NCBI GenBank assembly: GCA_012837155.1
Contig: CP051546.1
Span: 2,106,140-2,170,139 of the forward strand
Length of the DNA stretch: 64,000 nt
Direction: 5' to 3'
Origin: Flavobacterium sp.
Lineage (GTDB): Bacteria; Bacteroidota; Bacteroidia; Flavobacteriales; Flavobacteriaceae
How positions within the stretch are numbered: position 1 is the first letter of the stretch; each line of letters opens with the position of its first letter. Shown here piece after piece: positions 9,609-16,862 of this stretch. A model generated the notes under the pieces. That model was given only the letters and a program-made list of their open reading frames with translations, was not told the origin of the DNA and ran no database searches. A program made the position numbers and the translations under genes.

Positions 9609-9684
9609 TTTTATGGGTAAGGGATTTTATGCCCATAAGTGAAGGAAAACACAAGAAAACCAAACTTAAAACTACTCCAAAAAA

Positions 9685-9705
9685 AAGAGGACTATAAATC
9701 CTCTT
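9685..9705 (-). terminator. Hairpin terminator, second version
   Basis: AAGAGGA and TCCTCTT form a 7-bp stem with an A run on the plus-strand left side, so it acts as a T-tailed hairpin on the minus strand. It corresponds in position to 2374-2393 but differs in sequence, and keeps pairing through a compensated pair (C/G to A/T). Confidence 0.55.
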
Positions 9706-9762
9706 GAAATGATTCTAACTTATTTATTGAAAAACCCATAGGGATAGATGTAGAGCGGTTCC

Positions 9763-9820
9763 GTTCAACACGAGTTTCATTGTTGGCTCTGCGAGCCCAA
9801 CGAAACTCTAGCTGTTAGCG
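9763..9820 (+). other. attC-like site e, short form (58 bp)
   Basis: Outer boxes are GTTCAAC and GTTAGCG. The inner sequence is the same as site a. Confidence 0.8.
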
Positions 9821-9844
9821 GTTCGTTGTTTTTTCTGTCGTGTA

Positions 9845-10432
9845 TTATAGTATGTCATTGTTCAGATTAATAGTATTTGTCAATTCCACCAAATCCCGAA
9901 ATAAGTTTATTGTCCTTTGTTTTTGAATAAAGTTATTCAGTCGTTTAGTAAATTCTTCTGGTCGTTTTCTTGCACTTTCTATATATGCAATTCGTATTCG
10001 TTTGTATGGCTCTGAAAATTTTGTATAGTTATTCCAACTTTCCTTATCTTTTTTAATTTCGTCTAAAATATCCAAAGGAAAAACATACTCTTTTGAAATA
10101 ATTTCTTGAACTGTTTTAAGAAATGAATGATGAATTAGATTGTTTTCGGATAACCATTTCAGTCGTTCTTTATTAGGTTGTGAATAACTGCTCTTGGTTT
10201 GTCGAGGAGTAAATCGCTGAATTGTGTGGTCTTTGTCAAGGGTTTTATTTATGCTGTCTATCCAACCAAAACATAGGGCTTCTTCAACTGCATCGTTGTA
10301 TTGAATGCGTTGCTCACCTGTTGATTTTTTAGCATAAACCAACCAAATTTCTTTCTCTGTGTTGAAATTCTGTTGAAGCCAATTTCTCCATTCAGTTCTT
10401 GTTTTAATGTTCAGTGTTTTTTCAGTTGTCAA
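9845..10432 (-). CDS. YdeI/OmpD-associated (OmdA-like) family protein
   Basis: This 195-residue protein has the motifs EWRNWLQQNF, EIWLVYAKKSTG, YNDAVEEALCFGWIDSINK, IQRFTPRQTKSSYS and, near the C-terminus, SARKRPEEF. They match the YdeI/OmpD-associated group, often annotated as bacteriocin-protection-like; molecular role unknown. The start is a TTG at 10430-10432 that overlaps the stop of the upstream hydrolase (ATTGA), which points to translational coupling. Second gene of cassette 5. Its stop lies 24 bases from the left palindrome. Confidence 0.75.
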   Translation of the reverse strand: MTTEKTLNIKTRTEWRNWLQQNFNTEKEIWLVYAKKSTGEQRIQYNDAVEEALCFGWIDSINKTLDKDHTIQRFTPRQTKSSYSQPNKERLKWLSENNLIHHSFLKTVQEIISKEYVFPLDILDEIKKDKESWNNYTKFSEPYKRIRIAYIESARKRPEEFTKRLNNFIQKQRTINLFRDLVELTNTINLNNDIL

Positions 10433-11138
10433 TTTATTTCTTTTATAAAGTTGTTCAAAATATCACTTAATTCTTTTGGTTTACTTATCATAGGTAAATG
10501 TCCGCTGTCCAATGTTACCACTTTTTGTGTAGTTAGATTTTTATCATTTTGTCCTGTAATTGCACAGGAAACCCTTTGTCATTAGTGAGTTTTATGTATA
10601 GTTTTATAAAGTCAATATTTTTGTAGTTTACTTTTGTCGTGTATAAAAGTTTTGCTTCGGGTGTAAATCGTTTTATAATTTCTGATGTCTGTTCAGATGT
10701 GAGGTCATTGCAAAGGGTTTGCTCAATTGCTTTTTGAGGTGGTTTTGTCCCGAATAAATTCAATATTAACGGCATAAGTAAACTTTGAGGAAATGGCAAA
10801 CAAGAAATAAAAGAATTTCCGCTTGTTGGAATGGCAGAACTAATTCCAACAAAGCCAACAACTTTTTTAGCAAAATAGTCTGTCAAACTTAAACCAACGC
10901 AACCACCGATAGAATGTGTCACAATTACAAAATTGTCAATGCCCCATTTTTCTATTTGTTCAATTGCAGTTTTTTTGTAGTCGTCAAAGGTTAGATTGAC
11001 ATTTGCCTTGTCGCCAACTTCTCTGTTTGGGAATTCAATTGTCAAAACAGGATTTTTTATTAGCGGTTTCAAGTCGTCCCAAATGAAACTACCTAAACCT
11101 GCTCCTTGTATTAAAACTATTCCTATTTTATCATTCAT
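10429..11138 (-). pseudogene. Alpha/beta hydrolase, one frameshift
   Basis: MNDKIGIVLIQGAGLGSFIWDDL is a typical alpha/beta-hydrolase start with an oxyanion loop. VTHSIGGCVGLSL provides the nucleophile elbow (Ser in HSIGG). The open frame ends at 10533, but a one-base shift near 10560 continues into AITGQNDKNLTTQKVV, TLDSGHLPMISKPKELSD and a proper end at 10429, which supplies the catalytic His in SGHLPM. The complete protein is about 236 residues. It is the first gene of cassette 5, its start 44 bases from the right palindrome. Substrate unknown. Confidence 0.75.
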
Positions 11139-11181
11139 TTTTATGTCTGTTTATGTTTGGTCGGTGTCGCTCTACAATGAC

Positions 11182-11314
11182 CGCTAACGTTTCCTTGCTA
11201 GAGCTTGTGGCGGCTTATGGAAAGCTTTTTTTCCATAACCGACCAAGCGAAGTTATGAAAAGTAAACGAACAATTTACCGAAAAACTAGCCATAAGTTTT
11301 AGCAAGTGTTACCA
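11182..11314 (+). other. attC-like site f (133 bp)
   Basis: Outer boxes are CGCTAAC and GTTACCA. Arms CTTGCTAGAGCTTGTGGC and GCCATAAGTTTTAGCAAG pair. Confidence 0.85.
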
Positions 11315-11323
11315 GCTGTAGCA

Positions 11324-11848
11324 TTATTTATTTATAACAACTATTTTATGACTTGCTCGAGCTTCATTTTCAATAATTCTAACTCTATTTGTTGGTTTTG
11401 AAATCTTGTTTGTATCAATTGTAACATGATCATTTATAATTCCATATAGATAGTATGTTCCAACTTCTGTAAACTTGATGTCATAAAATGGTATTGTGTG
11501 GTTATCTATCGCTCCAACAGTATCTAATTTCATTTTTCTTAATTGGTTCAAGCTATAATTTAGATTGTTTGTTTTTATAAAACTGTAAATTATATATCTA
11601 TTAATACCATCTTTTTCTTCCATAACATTTGTAGTTACAGTATCAAGAACTCCAGAATATTTTATTTCTCCTTTGTATGATTTGTTTCTATAAATTGTAT
11701 CAGGAAATTTAAATTCTACTTCTATTTTAGTTTCTATATTTTTCTTTAGATCGGCTACTTTTTTCACTTCTGTTTTTTCTCTACAAGAAATTATTAATAA
11801 ACTTATAATAACTGTTACAAATGATAAACTGTTCCGTATTATTTTCAT
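11324..11848 (-). CDS. Putative lipoprotein, unknown
   Basis: This 174-residue protein begins MKIIRNSLSFVTVIISLLIISCREK, a signal peptide with lipobox cysteine. The mature region has a beta-rich pattern (VEFKFPDTIYRNKSYKGEIKY; IPFYDIKFTEVGTYYLYG), reminiscent of small Ig-like outer-surface lipoproteins, but I do not recognise a family. It fills cassette 6 nearly edge to edge: its stop is 9 bases from the left site and its ATG 36 bases from the right one. Confidence 0.7.
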   Translation of the reverse strand: MKIIRNSLSFVTVIISLLIISCREKTEVKKVADLKKNIETKIEVEFKFPDTIYRNKSYKGEIKYSGVLDTVTTNVMEEKDGINRYIIYSFIKTNNLNYSLNQLRKMKLDTVGAIDNHTIPFYDIKFTEVGTYYLYGIINDHVTIDTNKISKPTNRVRIIENEARASHKIVVINK

Positions 11849-11883
11849 GAGTTTTTATTTGATTTCGCGAGCGCAGCTATAGC

Positions 11884-12015
11884 TGGTAACGGTTGAGTAT
11901 AACCGAAGGTGGGGATTAGAAGTGCTAAATCCTGACTTACCTACAAAAGTAAATTAGAAGCACAATAGCTGAATTTGGGAACTACCGCCCCACTTTTGGT
12001 TATACTTTGTTAGCG
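11884..12015 (+). other. attC-like site g (132 bp)
   Basis: Outer boxes are TGGTAAC and GTTAGCG. Arms AGTATAACCGAAGGTGGGG and CCCCACTTTTGGTTATACT pair. Confidence 0.85.
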
Positions 12016-12035
12016 GTATGTAAAATTTACGGATT

Positions 12036-12233
12036 ATGAAACGAAGCGAAATTAAAGTAAGAGTAAAATTAGGTGATGTGTTAGACGCACCATACATAAA
12101 TGCTTGGGAGCAGATGTGTGAAAAGTATGGAATAAATGAATGGTGCTTGAAAGAAGGTATAGCAGATTCAGATGACACTATTGAAGTGAGTTTAGAAGAT
12201 GCTGAACATTGGGGATTGGTAGAAGCGGAGTAA
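12036..12233 (+). CDS. Small acidic protein, unknown
   Basis: This 65-residue protein starts MKRSEIKVRVKLGDV and is acidic toward the C-terminus (DSDDTIEVSLEDAEHWG). It contains WEQMCEKYGINEWCLKEG. There are no membrane or signal segments and I do not recognise it. It is the only gene of the smallest coding cassette (cassette 7, 241 bp) and reads rightward, opposite to most cassette genes. Its ATG is 20 bases from the left site and its stop 10 bases from the right one, the classical tight fit for a cassette ORF. Confidence 0.65.
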   Translation: MKRSEIKVRVKLGDVLDAPYINAWEQMCEKYGINEWCLKEGIADSDDTIEVSLEDAEHWGLVEAE

Positions 12234-12243
12234 ATTTTATTAC

Positions 12244-12375
12244 CGCTAACGTTCCCGCGCTACAAGAAGTTGGGGATTAAGGAAACCTAAAGCTTCGGAT
12301 TTGCCTGAACTTCACAGATACAAAACCATTATTATTTAAGCCTAAAACCCCAATTTATTGTAGCGTGTGTTGGCG
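12244..12375 (+). other. attC-like site h (132 bp)
   Basis: Outer boxes are CGCTAAC and GTTGGCG. Arms CGCGCTACAAGAAGTTGGGG and CCCCAATTTATTGTAGCG pair. The loop shares AAACCTAAAGCTTCGG-type words with b, c and m. Confidence 0.85.
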
Positions 12376-12457
12376 GTTCGGTTCTTTATCCACAATATTT
12401 TTCGGTTTAGTTTCTGCGCCGTTTTAAAGTCAGAAACACATTTTAAAATTAAACATT

Positions 12458-12652
12458 ATGATAGACATTACAAGTAAAATCAAAGAGGAAACTATTTCAA
12501 TTGTTTCGCTTTACGAAAATTTTGATTTTGAAAATGAACTCACAGCATTTTTAAAACAAAAAGGTTACGATGTAACTTTAGATAGTTCAGAAATTGAAGC
12601 TCCTGAAAATCAAACGCCAAGATTGATTATTTTCGTTAGGAAGCGTATTTAA
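12458..12652 (+). CDS. Small protein, unknown
   Basis: This 64-residue protein (MIDITSKIKEETISIV...) contains ENFDFENELTAFLKQKGYDVTLD and a basic end FVRKRI, resembling a small alpha/beta fold. I recognise no family. It is the first gene of cassette 8 and overlaps the 3' end of the convergent gene at 12636 by 17 bases. The leader of this cassette (12376-12450) is shared with cassette 13. Confidence 0.45.
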   Translation: MIDITSKIKEETISIVSLYENFDFENELTAFLKQKGYDVTLDSSEIEAPENQTPRLIIFVRKRI

Positions 12653-12839
12653 GCATTACTTCTAAATATGGTTTTGCACCTGAAATACGATAAGCTTCAT
12701 AATGACCTAAAACAGCAATTTGAAAAGCTTCTGGCAAATCTAATTCTGTTTTCTTTTTGAGTAATTCACTTCTTAATTCTGATTTTTCAGTTTTATCATT
12801 AGAATCGTAATACTTCATTATTAAATCTTTTAGTTCCAT
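12636..12839 (-). CDS. Small protein, unknown
   Basis: This 67-residue, helix-rich protein contains MKYYDSNDKTEKSELRSELL, LDLPEAFQIAVLGHYEAYR and KPYLEVMLKYAS. I do not recognise it. It is transcribed leftward, directly after the zinc-ribbon protein at 12865-13020 (25 bp gap), and converges on the gene at 12458. The overlap of the two ORFs at their 3' ends is short and both look real by composition. Confidence 0.45.
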   Translation of the reverse strand: MELKDLIMKYYDSNDKTEKSELRSELLKKKTELDLPEAFQIAVLGHYEAYRISGAKPYLEVMLKYAS

Positions 12840-12864
12840 TGTATTTTATGTTTAAGGTTATTAT

Positions 12865-13020
12865 TTAAGAACATTTCCAAAAATAAATTATTATGAATAT
12901 TACTATTACCACAGCCGTTATCTTGCTATGCGTTGCTTGGTCTTTTGATTTGTCATTATTGCACCAATGGCACACTTTTCCACTAAATGGCGTTTCTTTT
13001 CCGCAGTTACTACATCTCAT
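12865..13020 (-). CDS. Small zinc-ribbon membrane protein
   Basis: A 51-residue frame begins MRCSNCGKETPFSGKVCHWC, with two CxxC pairs that form a zinc ribbon, followed by a charged linker and a hydrophobic helix (ITAVVIVIFIIIYFW) near the C-terminus. The layout suggests a membrane-anchored zinc-ribbon protein facing the cytoplasm. It lies in cassette 8 upstream of and parallel to the 12636 gene. AAAAAG just before the ATG could serve as a weak ribosome-binding site. Function unknown. Confidence 0.6.
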   Translation of the reverse strand: MRCSNCGKETPFSGKVCHWCNNDKSKDQATHSKITAVVIVIFIIIYFWKCS

Positions 13021-13082
13021 CTTTTTGAATGTTTAATTGTTTAAAACGTTATTTTTTCTGCGGTCATTTCGTGTGAACTGAC

Positions 13083-13215
13083 CGCCAACGTTTTTGGGCT
13101 TGGCGAAGGTGGGGTTTAGAAAGTACTAATGTTCAAATTTAGTACAAAAGCTAATAGAAAGTACAAATGTTCAGCCTAGTACTAAAGCCCCACTTTTGCC
13201 AAACCCATGTTGAAC
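13083..13215 (+). other. attC-like site i (133 bp)
   Basis: Outer boxes are CGCCAAC and GTTGAAC. Arms TTTGGGCTTGGCGAAGGTGG and CCACTTTTGCCAAACCCA pair. The arms are almost identical to site n, which follows the related cassette 13. Confidence 0.85.
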
Positions 13216-13500
13216 TAAACCTTCGGTAGCTGTAACTCGTTTATACAGACCTTGAATTTAATGCTTCAAGGCAAATATAAATATATTTGCACTAAATAAC
13301 TTTATTTTGTAAATTTACAACAGATAACACTTGTTTATATCATTGGTAATCAGTTGATTATCGATAACTCCATATAAGAAGAATAAATCCTTCTTAATCC
13401 CGAAAAATATTGGGTAATCAAAGCATTTTTCGATAACTCCATAGTAGTAGGACGTGACTGTAATCGGTGAGCCTGTCCTGAGTTTATCGAAGGGTTCTAC
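13210..13500. ncRNA. Non-coding structured cassette, copy 1
   Basis: Cassette 9 is about 290 bp and near-identical to 14017-14307. It has no convincing gene; the open frame of 70 codons on the minus strand crosses the neighbouring palindrome. It contains several hairpins: CCTTGAA/TTCAAGG, GCAAATAT/ATATTTGC, AAGAAG/CTTCTT, and two direct copies of CGATAACTCCATA. The TATATTTG words on both strands resemble the Bacteroidota -7 element, though I see no matching -33 TTG at good spacing. It may be a promoter cassette or a structured RNA. The ncRNA label is an inference. Confidence 0.4.
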
Positions 13501-13551
13501 ACGAGTTTCATTGTTCGTGCTGCGCACGCAACGAAACCCTAGCTGTTACAG
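13494..13551 (+). other. attC-like site j, short form (58 bp)
   Basis: Outer boxes are GTTCTAC (one base off the usual AAC end) and GTTACAG. Inner stems are GTTTCATTG/CAACGAAAC and a GTGC/GCAC apex. The inner sequence is identical to site l. Confidence 0.75.
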
Positions 13552-13897
13552 GACGGTTGTCTTGTCGAAATTACAATTATCACACAAAGTTTTCACATTT
13601 CTGTTGGCAAATTTCTGTTTCTCAGTTTTCAATCTTTCCAGTTTCTTTTGGCAAATTCCAATTTTCAATCTTCGTTTTTTAGATTTCAATTTTCACGCTT
13701 CTGTTGGCAGATTTCAACTTTCATTCTTCTGCTTTTCAGTTTTCAATTTTTCAAATTTGCTTCGTCTGTTCGCTTTCTCTCGAGTCTGCGAGTAAGTTTT
13801 AATTTTTACGCTTCTGTTTTGCAAATTTTCGGTGGAAACAAATGCTTATTTTCTAATAATTTTCATCTGCGTAATTTCGGCACAACTGTCCTGTAAC
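13546..13897. other. Cassette 10, no gene, degenerate internal repeats
   Basis: This 352-bp cassette has long complementary ends (TTACAGGACGGTTGT and ACAACTGTCCTGTAA). The interior repeats variants of TTTCAATTTTCACGCTTCTG and TTGGCAAATT, giving a pyrimidine-rich plus strand. Minus-strand frames are short and stop often. Plus-strand frames of up to 82 codons are rich in Phe/Ser and look like products of the repeat. I see no supported gene. Confidence 0.5.
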
Positions 13898-14022
13898 GTT
13901 CCGCCGCTTGGCGAGGTTGCGAACTTCGTAACCGTTTATTTTCCACTAAAGATAAAATTTCTTGCGGAACGTGAACGTGAATTTACCACAAAATTCGCAA
14001 TCTTGCCAAACGGCTGTTGAAC
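13891..14022 (+). other. attC-like site k (132 bp)
   Basis: Outer boxes are CTGTAAC and GTTGAAC. Arms CCGCTTGGCGAGGTTGCGAA and TTCGCAATCTTGCCAAACGG pair. Confidence 0.85.
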
Positions 14023-14307
14023 TAAACCTTCGGTAGCTGTAACTCGTTTATACAGACCTTGAATTTAATGCTTCAAGGCAAATATAAATATATTTGCACT
14101 AAATAACTTTATTTTGTAAATTTACAACAGATAACACTTGTTTATATCATTGGTAATCAGTTGATTATCGATAACTCCATATAAGAAGAATAAATCCTTC
14201 TTAATCCCGAAAAATATTGGGTAATCAAAGCATTTTTCGATAACTCCATAGTAGTAGGACGTGACTGTAATCGGTGAGCCTGTCCTGAGTTTATCGAAGG
14301 GTTCAAC
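14017..14307. ncRNA. Non-coding structured cassette, copy 2
   Basis: Cassette 11 repeats 13210-13500 essentially base for base, including the hairpins and the tail GCCTGTCCTGAGTTTATCG. The tail also occurs at the end of the leftmost cassette (about 2441-2481). The two copies are separated by cassette 10 and followed by identical short sites j and l. Such exact duplication without an ORF suggests either recent cassette copying or a non-coding function. No gene is supported. Confidence 0.4.
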
Positions 14308-14358
14308 ACGAGTTTCATTGTTCGTGCTGCGCACGCAACGAAACCCTAGCTGTTAGCG
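14301..14358 (+). other. attC-like site l, short form (58 bp)
   Basis: Outer boxes are GTTCAAC and GTTAGCG. The inner sequence is identical to site j. Confidence 0.8.
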
Positions 14359-14383
14359 GCTGGCATTTTTTTGGGGTCTTATT

Positions 14384-15399
14384 TTATTTCTTGATTGCTT
14401 TTTCCACCGATTTTGCTGTGTCAATAACCGTTTTCTCAAAGTTGATTGGTGTCCAATTAAAAGTTTTCATCGTGTTGCTTATGTCAGCTTCTATTGTGTT
14501 TCCTACAAATGGTAACATTCCTTTCATTTCGTCATTAAAATTAGCCATAAATTTCAGTAAAAATGTTGGTGCAAGTCTGGTGCTAACTTTATCATAACCA
14601 TTTGCTTTTAAAATTTTAGCAATTTCTTGAATGGCATAAGGCTTTACAGATGTTACAATAAAACGCTTTCCATTTGCCTTTTCATTTTCTAATGCTGAAA
14701 CGTGAATAGTTGCTACATCTCTTACGTCAGACATTACCGAATACGCTTTTGGTAACATTGGTACTTGTCCTGTAATTAGTTTTTTGAAAAAGTCCATCGC
14801 TTCCGTAGCTAAATTGCCTGTCAGCGTTGGTCCATAAATTGGTCCGGGGTTTACTACAACTAATTCTAATTTATTTTCGCCTGCTTGATTTTTATAAATT
14901 CCCAAGCACTTTTTTCTGCAAGTGTTTTGCTTTTAAAGTAAGCAGTTACATTTTTTGCATTTAGGTCTGTCCAACTTTCTTGATTTAATTTTATCAAGTC
15001 TTTTTTCCCTCCACTCATAGCCACAGTTGAAGAAGTAAGCACCAGTCTTTTAACTCCTGCTTTTTTTGCAGATTTCAAGGCTCTTAATGTTCCTTCAACA
15101 GCAGGTTTGATTAGTTCGTTTTCGTCTTTTGGTACTTTTACCACAAATGGCGAAGCAATATGAAGCACATAATCACAACCTTCCATTGCTTTGTCCCAAC
15201 CTTCATCTTTCATAAGGTCAAGTTCGCAAAATTCTAAATTTCCTTTTGGGTCAATTTCTTTTTTTATGCCTTTAATCACTTCATCCGTTTTAGATAAACT
15301 CCTAACCGAGCCTCTAACTGCATAGCCTTTTTTTAATAATTCGACAGCACAATGTTGTCCTACAAATCCTGATATTCCTGTTACTAATACTTTATTCAT
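14384..15399 (-). pseudogene. NAD-dependent epimerase/reductase (extended SDR), one frameshift
   Basis: I start at 15399 (MNKVLVTGISGFVGQHCAVELL), the Rossmann GxxGxxG segment that binds NAD(P). The first frame runs through VLHIASPFVV and LTSSTVAMSGG to FIKIKQAKIN; the second, from about 14905, continues with KLELVVVNPGPIYGP, SDVRDVATIHVSALE and TFNWTPINFEKTVIDT. Joined, they give about 338 residues, the normal size for dihydroflavonol-reductase-like extended SDRs. In this copy the active-site region reads VTAYFKSKTLAEK (YxxxK). Last gene of the leftward operon in cassette 12, downstream of the DUF1330 gene. Substrate unknown. Confidence 0.8.
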
Positions 15400-15477
15400 T
15401 TTTTGAAAATTAATTGATTTAAAAAAACAACCCAAACCCAGTTTTACCAAGTTTGGATTGTCAAATTTGGTTTAAGC

Positions 15478-15819
15478 CTACATTCCTGGTATAATTACCA
15501 CTCTACCTGCTTCTGATTGAAGTTCGTTAATACGAAGGTTTTTATATGGTTGATACTCCTCCGAGTTGTACCATCCTTCGGCAGATTCCATACTTGGGAA
15601 TTGAAGTACTGCTGCCCAATTTCCGTCCCATTCTCCTTCTTTTACATTTGGAGCTGGTGTTCCTGCTATCATTTGCCCTCCGTGTTTCATTAAAATTGGA
15701 ATTGCAAATTGTGCATAGCGTTGATTAAGCTCTTCAAGGCTATCAACTTTCATTTGAACCATAATGTAGGCTGGTTTTGTAACCTGTGCACTTTCAGTGC
15801 TTTTTTCTTGATTGTCCAT
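15478..15819 (-). CDS. DUF1330 family protein
   Basis: This 113-residue protein contains AYIMVQMKVDSLEELNQRYAQ, GGQMIAGTPAPNVKEGEWDGNWAAVLQFPS (a segment of about 30 residues) and EEYQPYKNLR. These match DUF1330, a dimeric alpha+beta-barrel family related to EthD-like proteins. The function is not established. It is the first gene of the leftward pair with the SDR gene and is divergent from the HxlR regulator, with the shared operator region between them. Confidence 0.8.
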   Translation of the reverse strand: MDNQEKSTESAQVTKPAYIMVQMKVDSLEELNQRYAQFAIPILMKHGGQMIAGTPAPNVKEGEWDGNWAAVLQFPSMESAEGWYNSEEYQPYKNLRINELQSEAGRVVIIPGM

Positions 15820-15836
15820 TTTTTAAATTTAAATTA

Positions 15837-15920
15837 TTACTTTTGTATCGCAAGCAAAATTAGTGAATTACTTTTGATATGCAAGTAAAAATAGAAATAA
15901 ATTGCAACATGCAAGTAAAA
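15837..15920. promoter_or_regulatory. Divergent promoter with three HxlR-type operator repeats
   Basis: Two imperfect palindromes, TTACTTTTG...GCAAGCAAAA (15837-15859) and TTACTTTTGATATGCAAGTA (from 15868), and a half-site ATGCAAGTAAAA (15909-15920) lie between the divergent genes. On the minus strand TTG (15882-15884) and TAATTTTG (15855-15862) are 19 bases apart, a good Bacteroidota promoter for the DUF1330/SDR operon. On the plus strand TACTTTTG (15869-15876) is a candidate -7 for the regulator. The repeats overlap both promoters, so repression with autoregulation is the natural inference. Confidence 0.65.
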
Positions 15921-15936
15921 TTAACAATTAATTAAA

Positions 15937-16368
15937 ATGGATTATAAATTTAGATGTAAATGTCCTATAACTTCTGCCATTGATATTTTGGGTGATAAAT
16001 GGATTTTGGTTATCATTAAACAAATGCTGATAGAAGATAGTATGACATTTAAAGATTTTATTGAAAGTGATGAGGCAATTGCTACCAATATTCTTTCTTC
16101 TAAACTAAAATGTTTGGAAGAATTAGGAATTATTATAAAAAAACAACTTCCCGATAATAAAAAAACTAATCTGTATCTGTTGACTGAAAAGGGTTTGGCT
16201 TTAACTCCTATTATTGTTGAATTGTCGATTTGGAGTGATGAAAATGTTAGAGAACTCAATAAAATAATGAGAGATAGTCCAGAAATAGCGATAATGAAAA
16301 GCGATAAAAATTCTTTTATCAAAATGATTATCGAGAATTATAAAGCAAAAACTAAAAAATTTTATTAA
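15937..16368 (+). CDS. HxlR family transcriptional regulator
   Basis: This 143-residue winged-helix protein has the HxlR signature: CKCPITSAIDILGDKWILVIIKQML with a cysteine before the first helix, then LSSKLKCLEELGIIIKK and YLLTEKGLALTPIIVELSIW. HxlR proteins often sense electrophiles or aldehydes through that cysteine. It is divergent from the DUF1330/SDR operon and the intergenic region carries repeated TTACTT/AAGTAA motifs, so it probably controls the operon and itself. All three genes travel in cassette 12 as a self-regulated module. Confidence 0.85.
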   Translation: MDYKFRCKCPITSAIDILGDKWILVIIKQMLIEDSMTFKDFIESDEAIATNILSSKLKCLEELGIIIKKQLPDNKKTNLYLLTEKGLALTPIIVELSIWSDENVRELNKIMRDSPEIAIMKSDKNSFIKMIIENYKAKTKKFY

Positions 16369-16414
16369 GATTTTAGTTTCTCTCTGTCAAGTTTGGTGTG
16401 TCCGCTATGCTTGC

Positions 16415-16548
16415 CGCTAACGTTTCGCAGCTACAAGCAGGCTGGGGAAAAAAAAGCCTAAACTTTCGGTTAAAAACCAATTTCGGCTGATACAAAACCA
16501 GCTTCAAATTTAGCCAAATGCCCAGCTTGCTTGTAACTGCTGTTGGTG
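16415..16548 (+). other. attC-like site m (134 bp)
   Basis: Outer boxes are CGCTAAC and GTTGGTG. Arms GCAGCTACAAGCAGGCTGGG and CCCAGCTTGCTTGTAACTGC pair. The loop contains AAGCCTAAACTTTCGGTTAA and ACAAAACCAGCTTCAAAT. Confidence 0.85.
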
Positions 16549-16862
16549 GTTCGGTTCTTTATTTACAATATTTTTCGGTTTAGTTTCTGCACCGTGTTTA
16601 AGTCAGATTCAAAAAACTTTCAAGACAAAGCTCGTTAAAGATAACGAGCAATGTTCTTAAAAAGAAAAGATAATAACTAAGTCTAGCTTAATTATTTTTT
16701 GGCTTCGCATACAATTAAGTACACGAATACCAAAGTGATAATTGTTTCCATGTTATCGCAACATTAAAAGTTAAACTTAGATTATCTCAGCAGGCAAGAT
16801 TGCCTAAAAAACCTAGTTTAGTTTACAAACTAGGTTTTAACCTTAATTAAAATCTAATTATT
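16549..16862. other. Leader region of cassette 13, no gene
   Basis: The first 75 bases (TTCGGTTCTTTATTTACA, TTTTTCGGTTTAGTTTCTGC) are near-identical to the start of cassette 8. The rest has small hairpins (CTCGTTA/TAACGAG) and ends in a strong stem. No supported ORF. Confidence 0.5.
16806..16836. terminator. Terminator-like hairpin
   Basis: AAAAACCTAGTTT and AAACTAGGTTTT form a stem of about 12 bp, A-rich on one side and T-rich on the other. It lies just before the gene at 16863 and could terminate transcripts entering from either side. Confidence 0.55.

Larger units (their letters stand above)
7505..9669 (+). mobile_element. IS91-type element with tyrosine recombinase, copy 2
   Basis: This is the longer copy of the two-gene element, filling cassette 4. 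It has a tyrosine recombinase gene followed by an overlapping HUH transposase gene. The right end is set by loss of identity with copy 1 after CCAAACTTAA. The left end is not defined by sequence; it lies between the cassette start at 7490 and the recombinase ATG at 7560. The transposase of this copy is broken by one lost A. Confidence 0.75.

Noticed and set aside
13315..13527. 70-codon minus-strand ORF, repeated at 14122-14334
   Set aside because: It begins inside the neighbouring palindrome, has no recognisable composition and is repeated only because the whole cassette is duplicated.
13454..13795. 113-codon plus-strand ORF across cassettes 9 and 10
   Set aside because: It crosses a recombination site and consists of Phe/Ser-rich translation of repeats.
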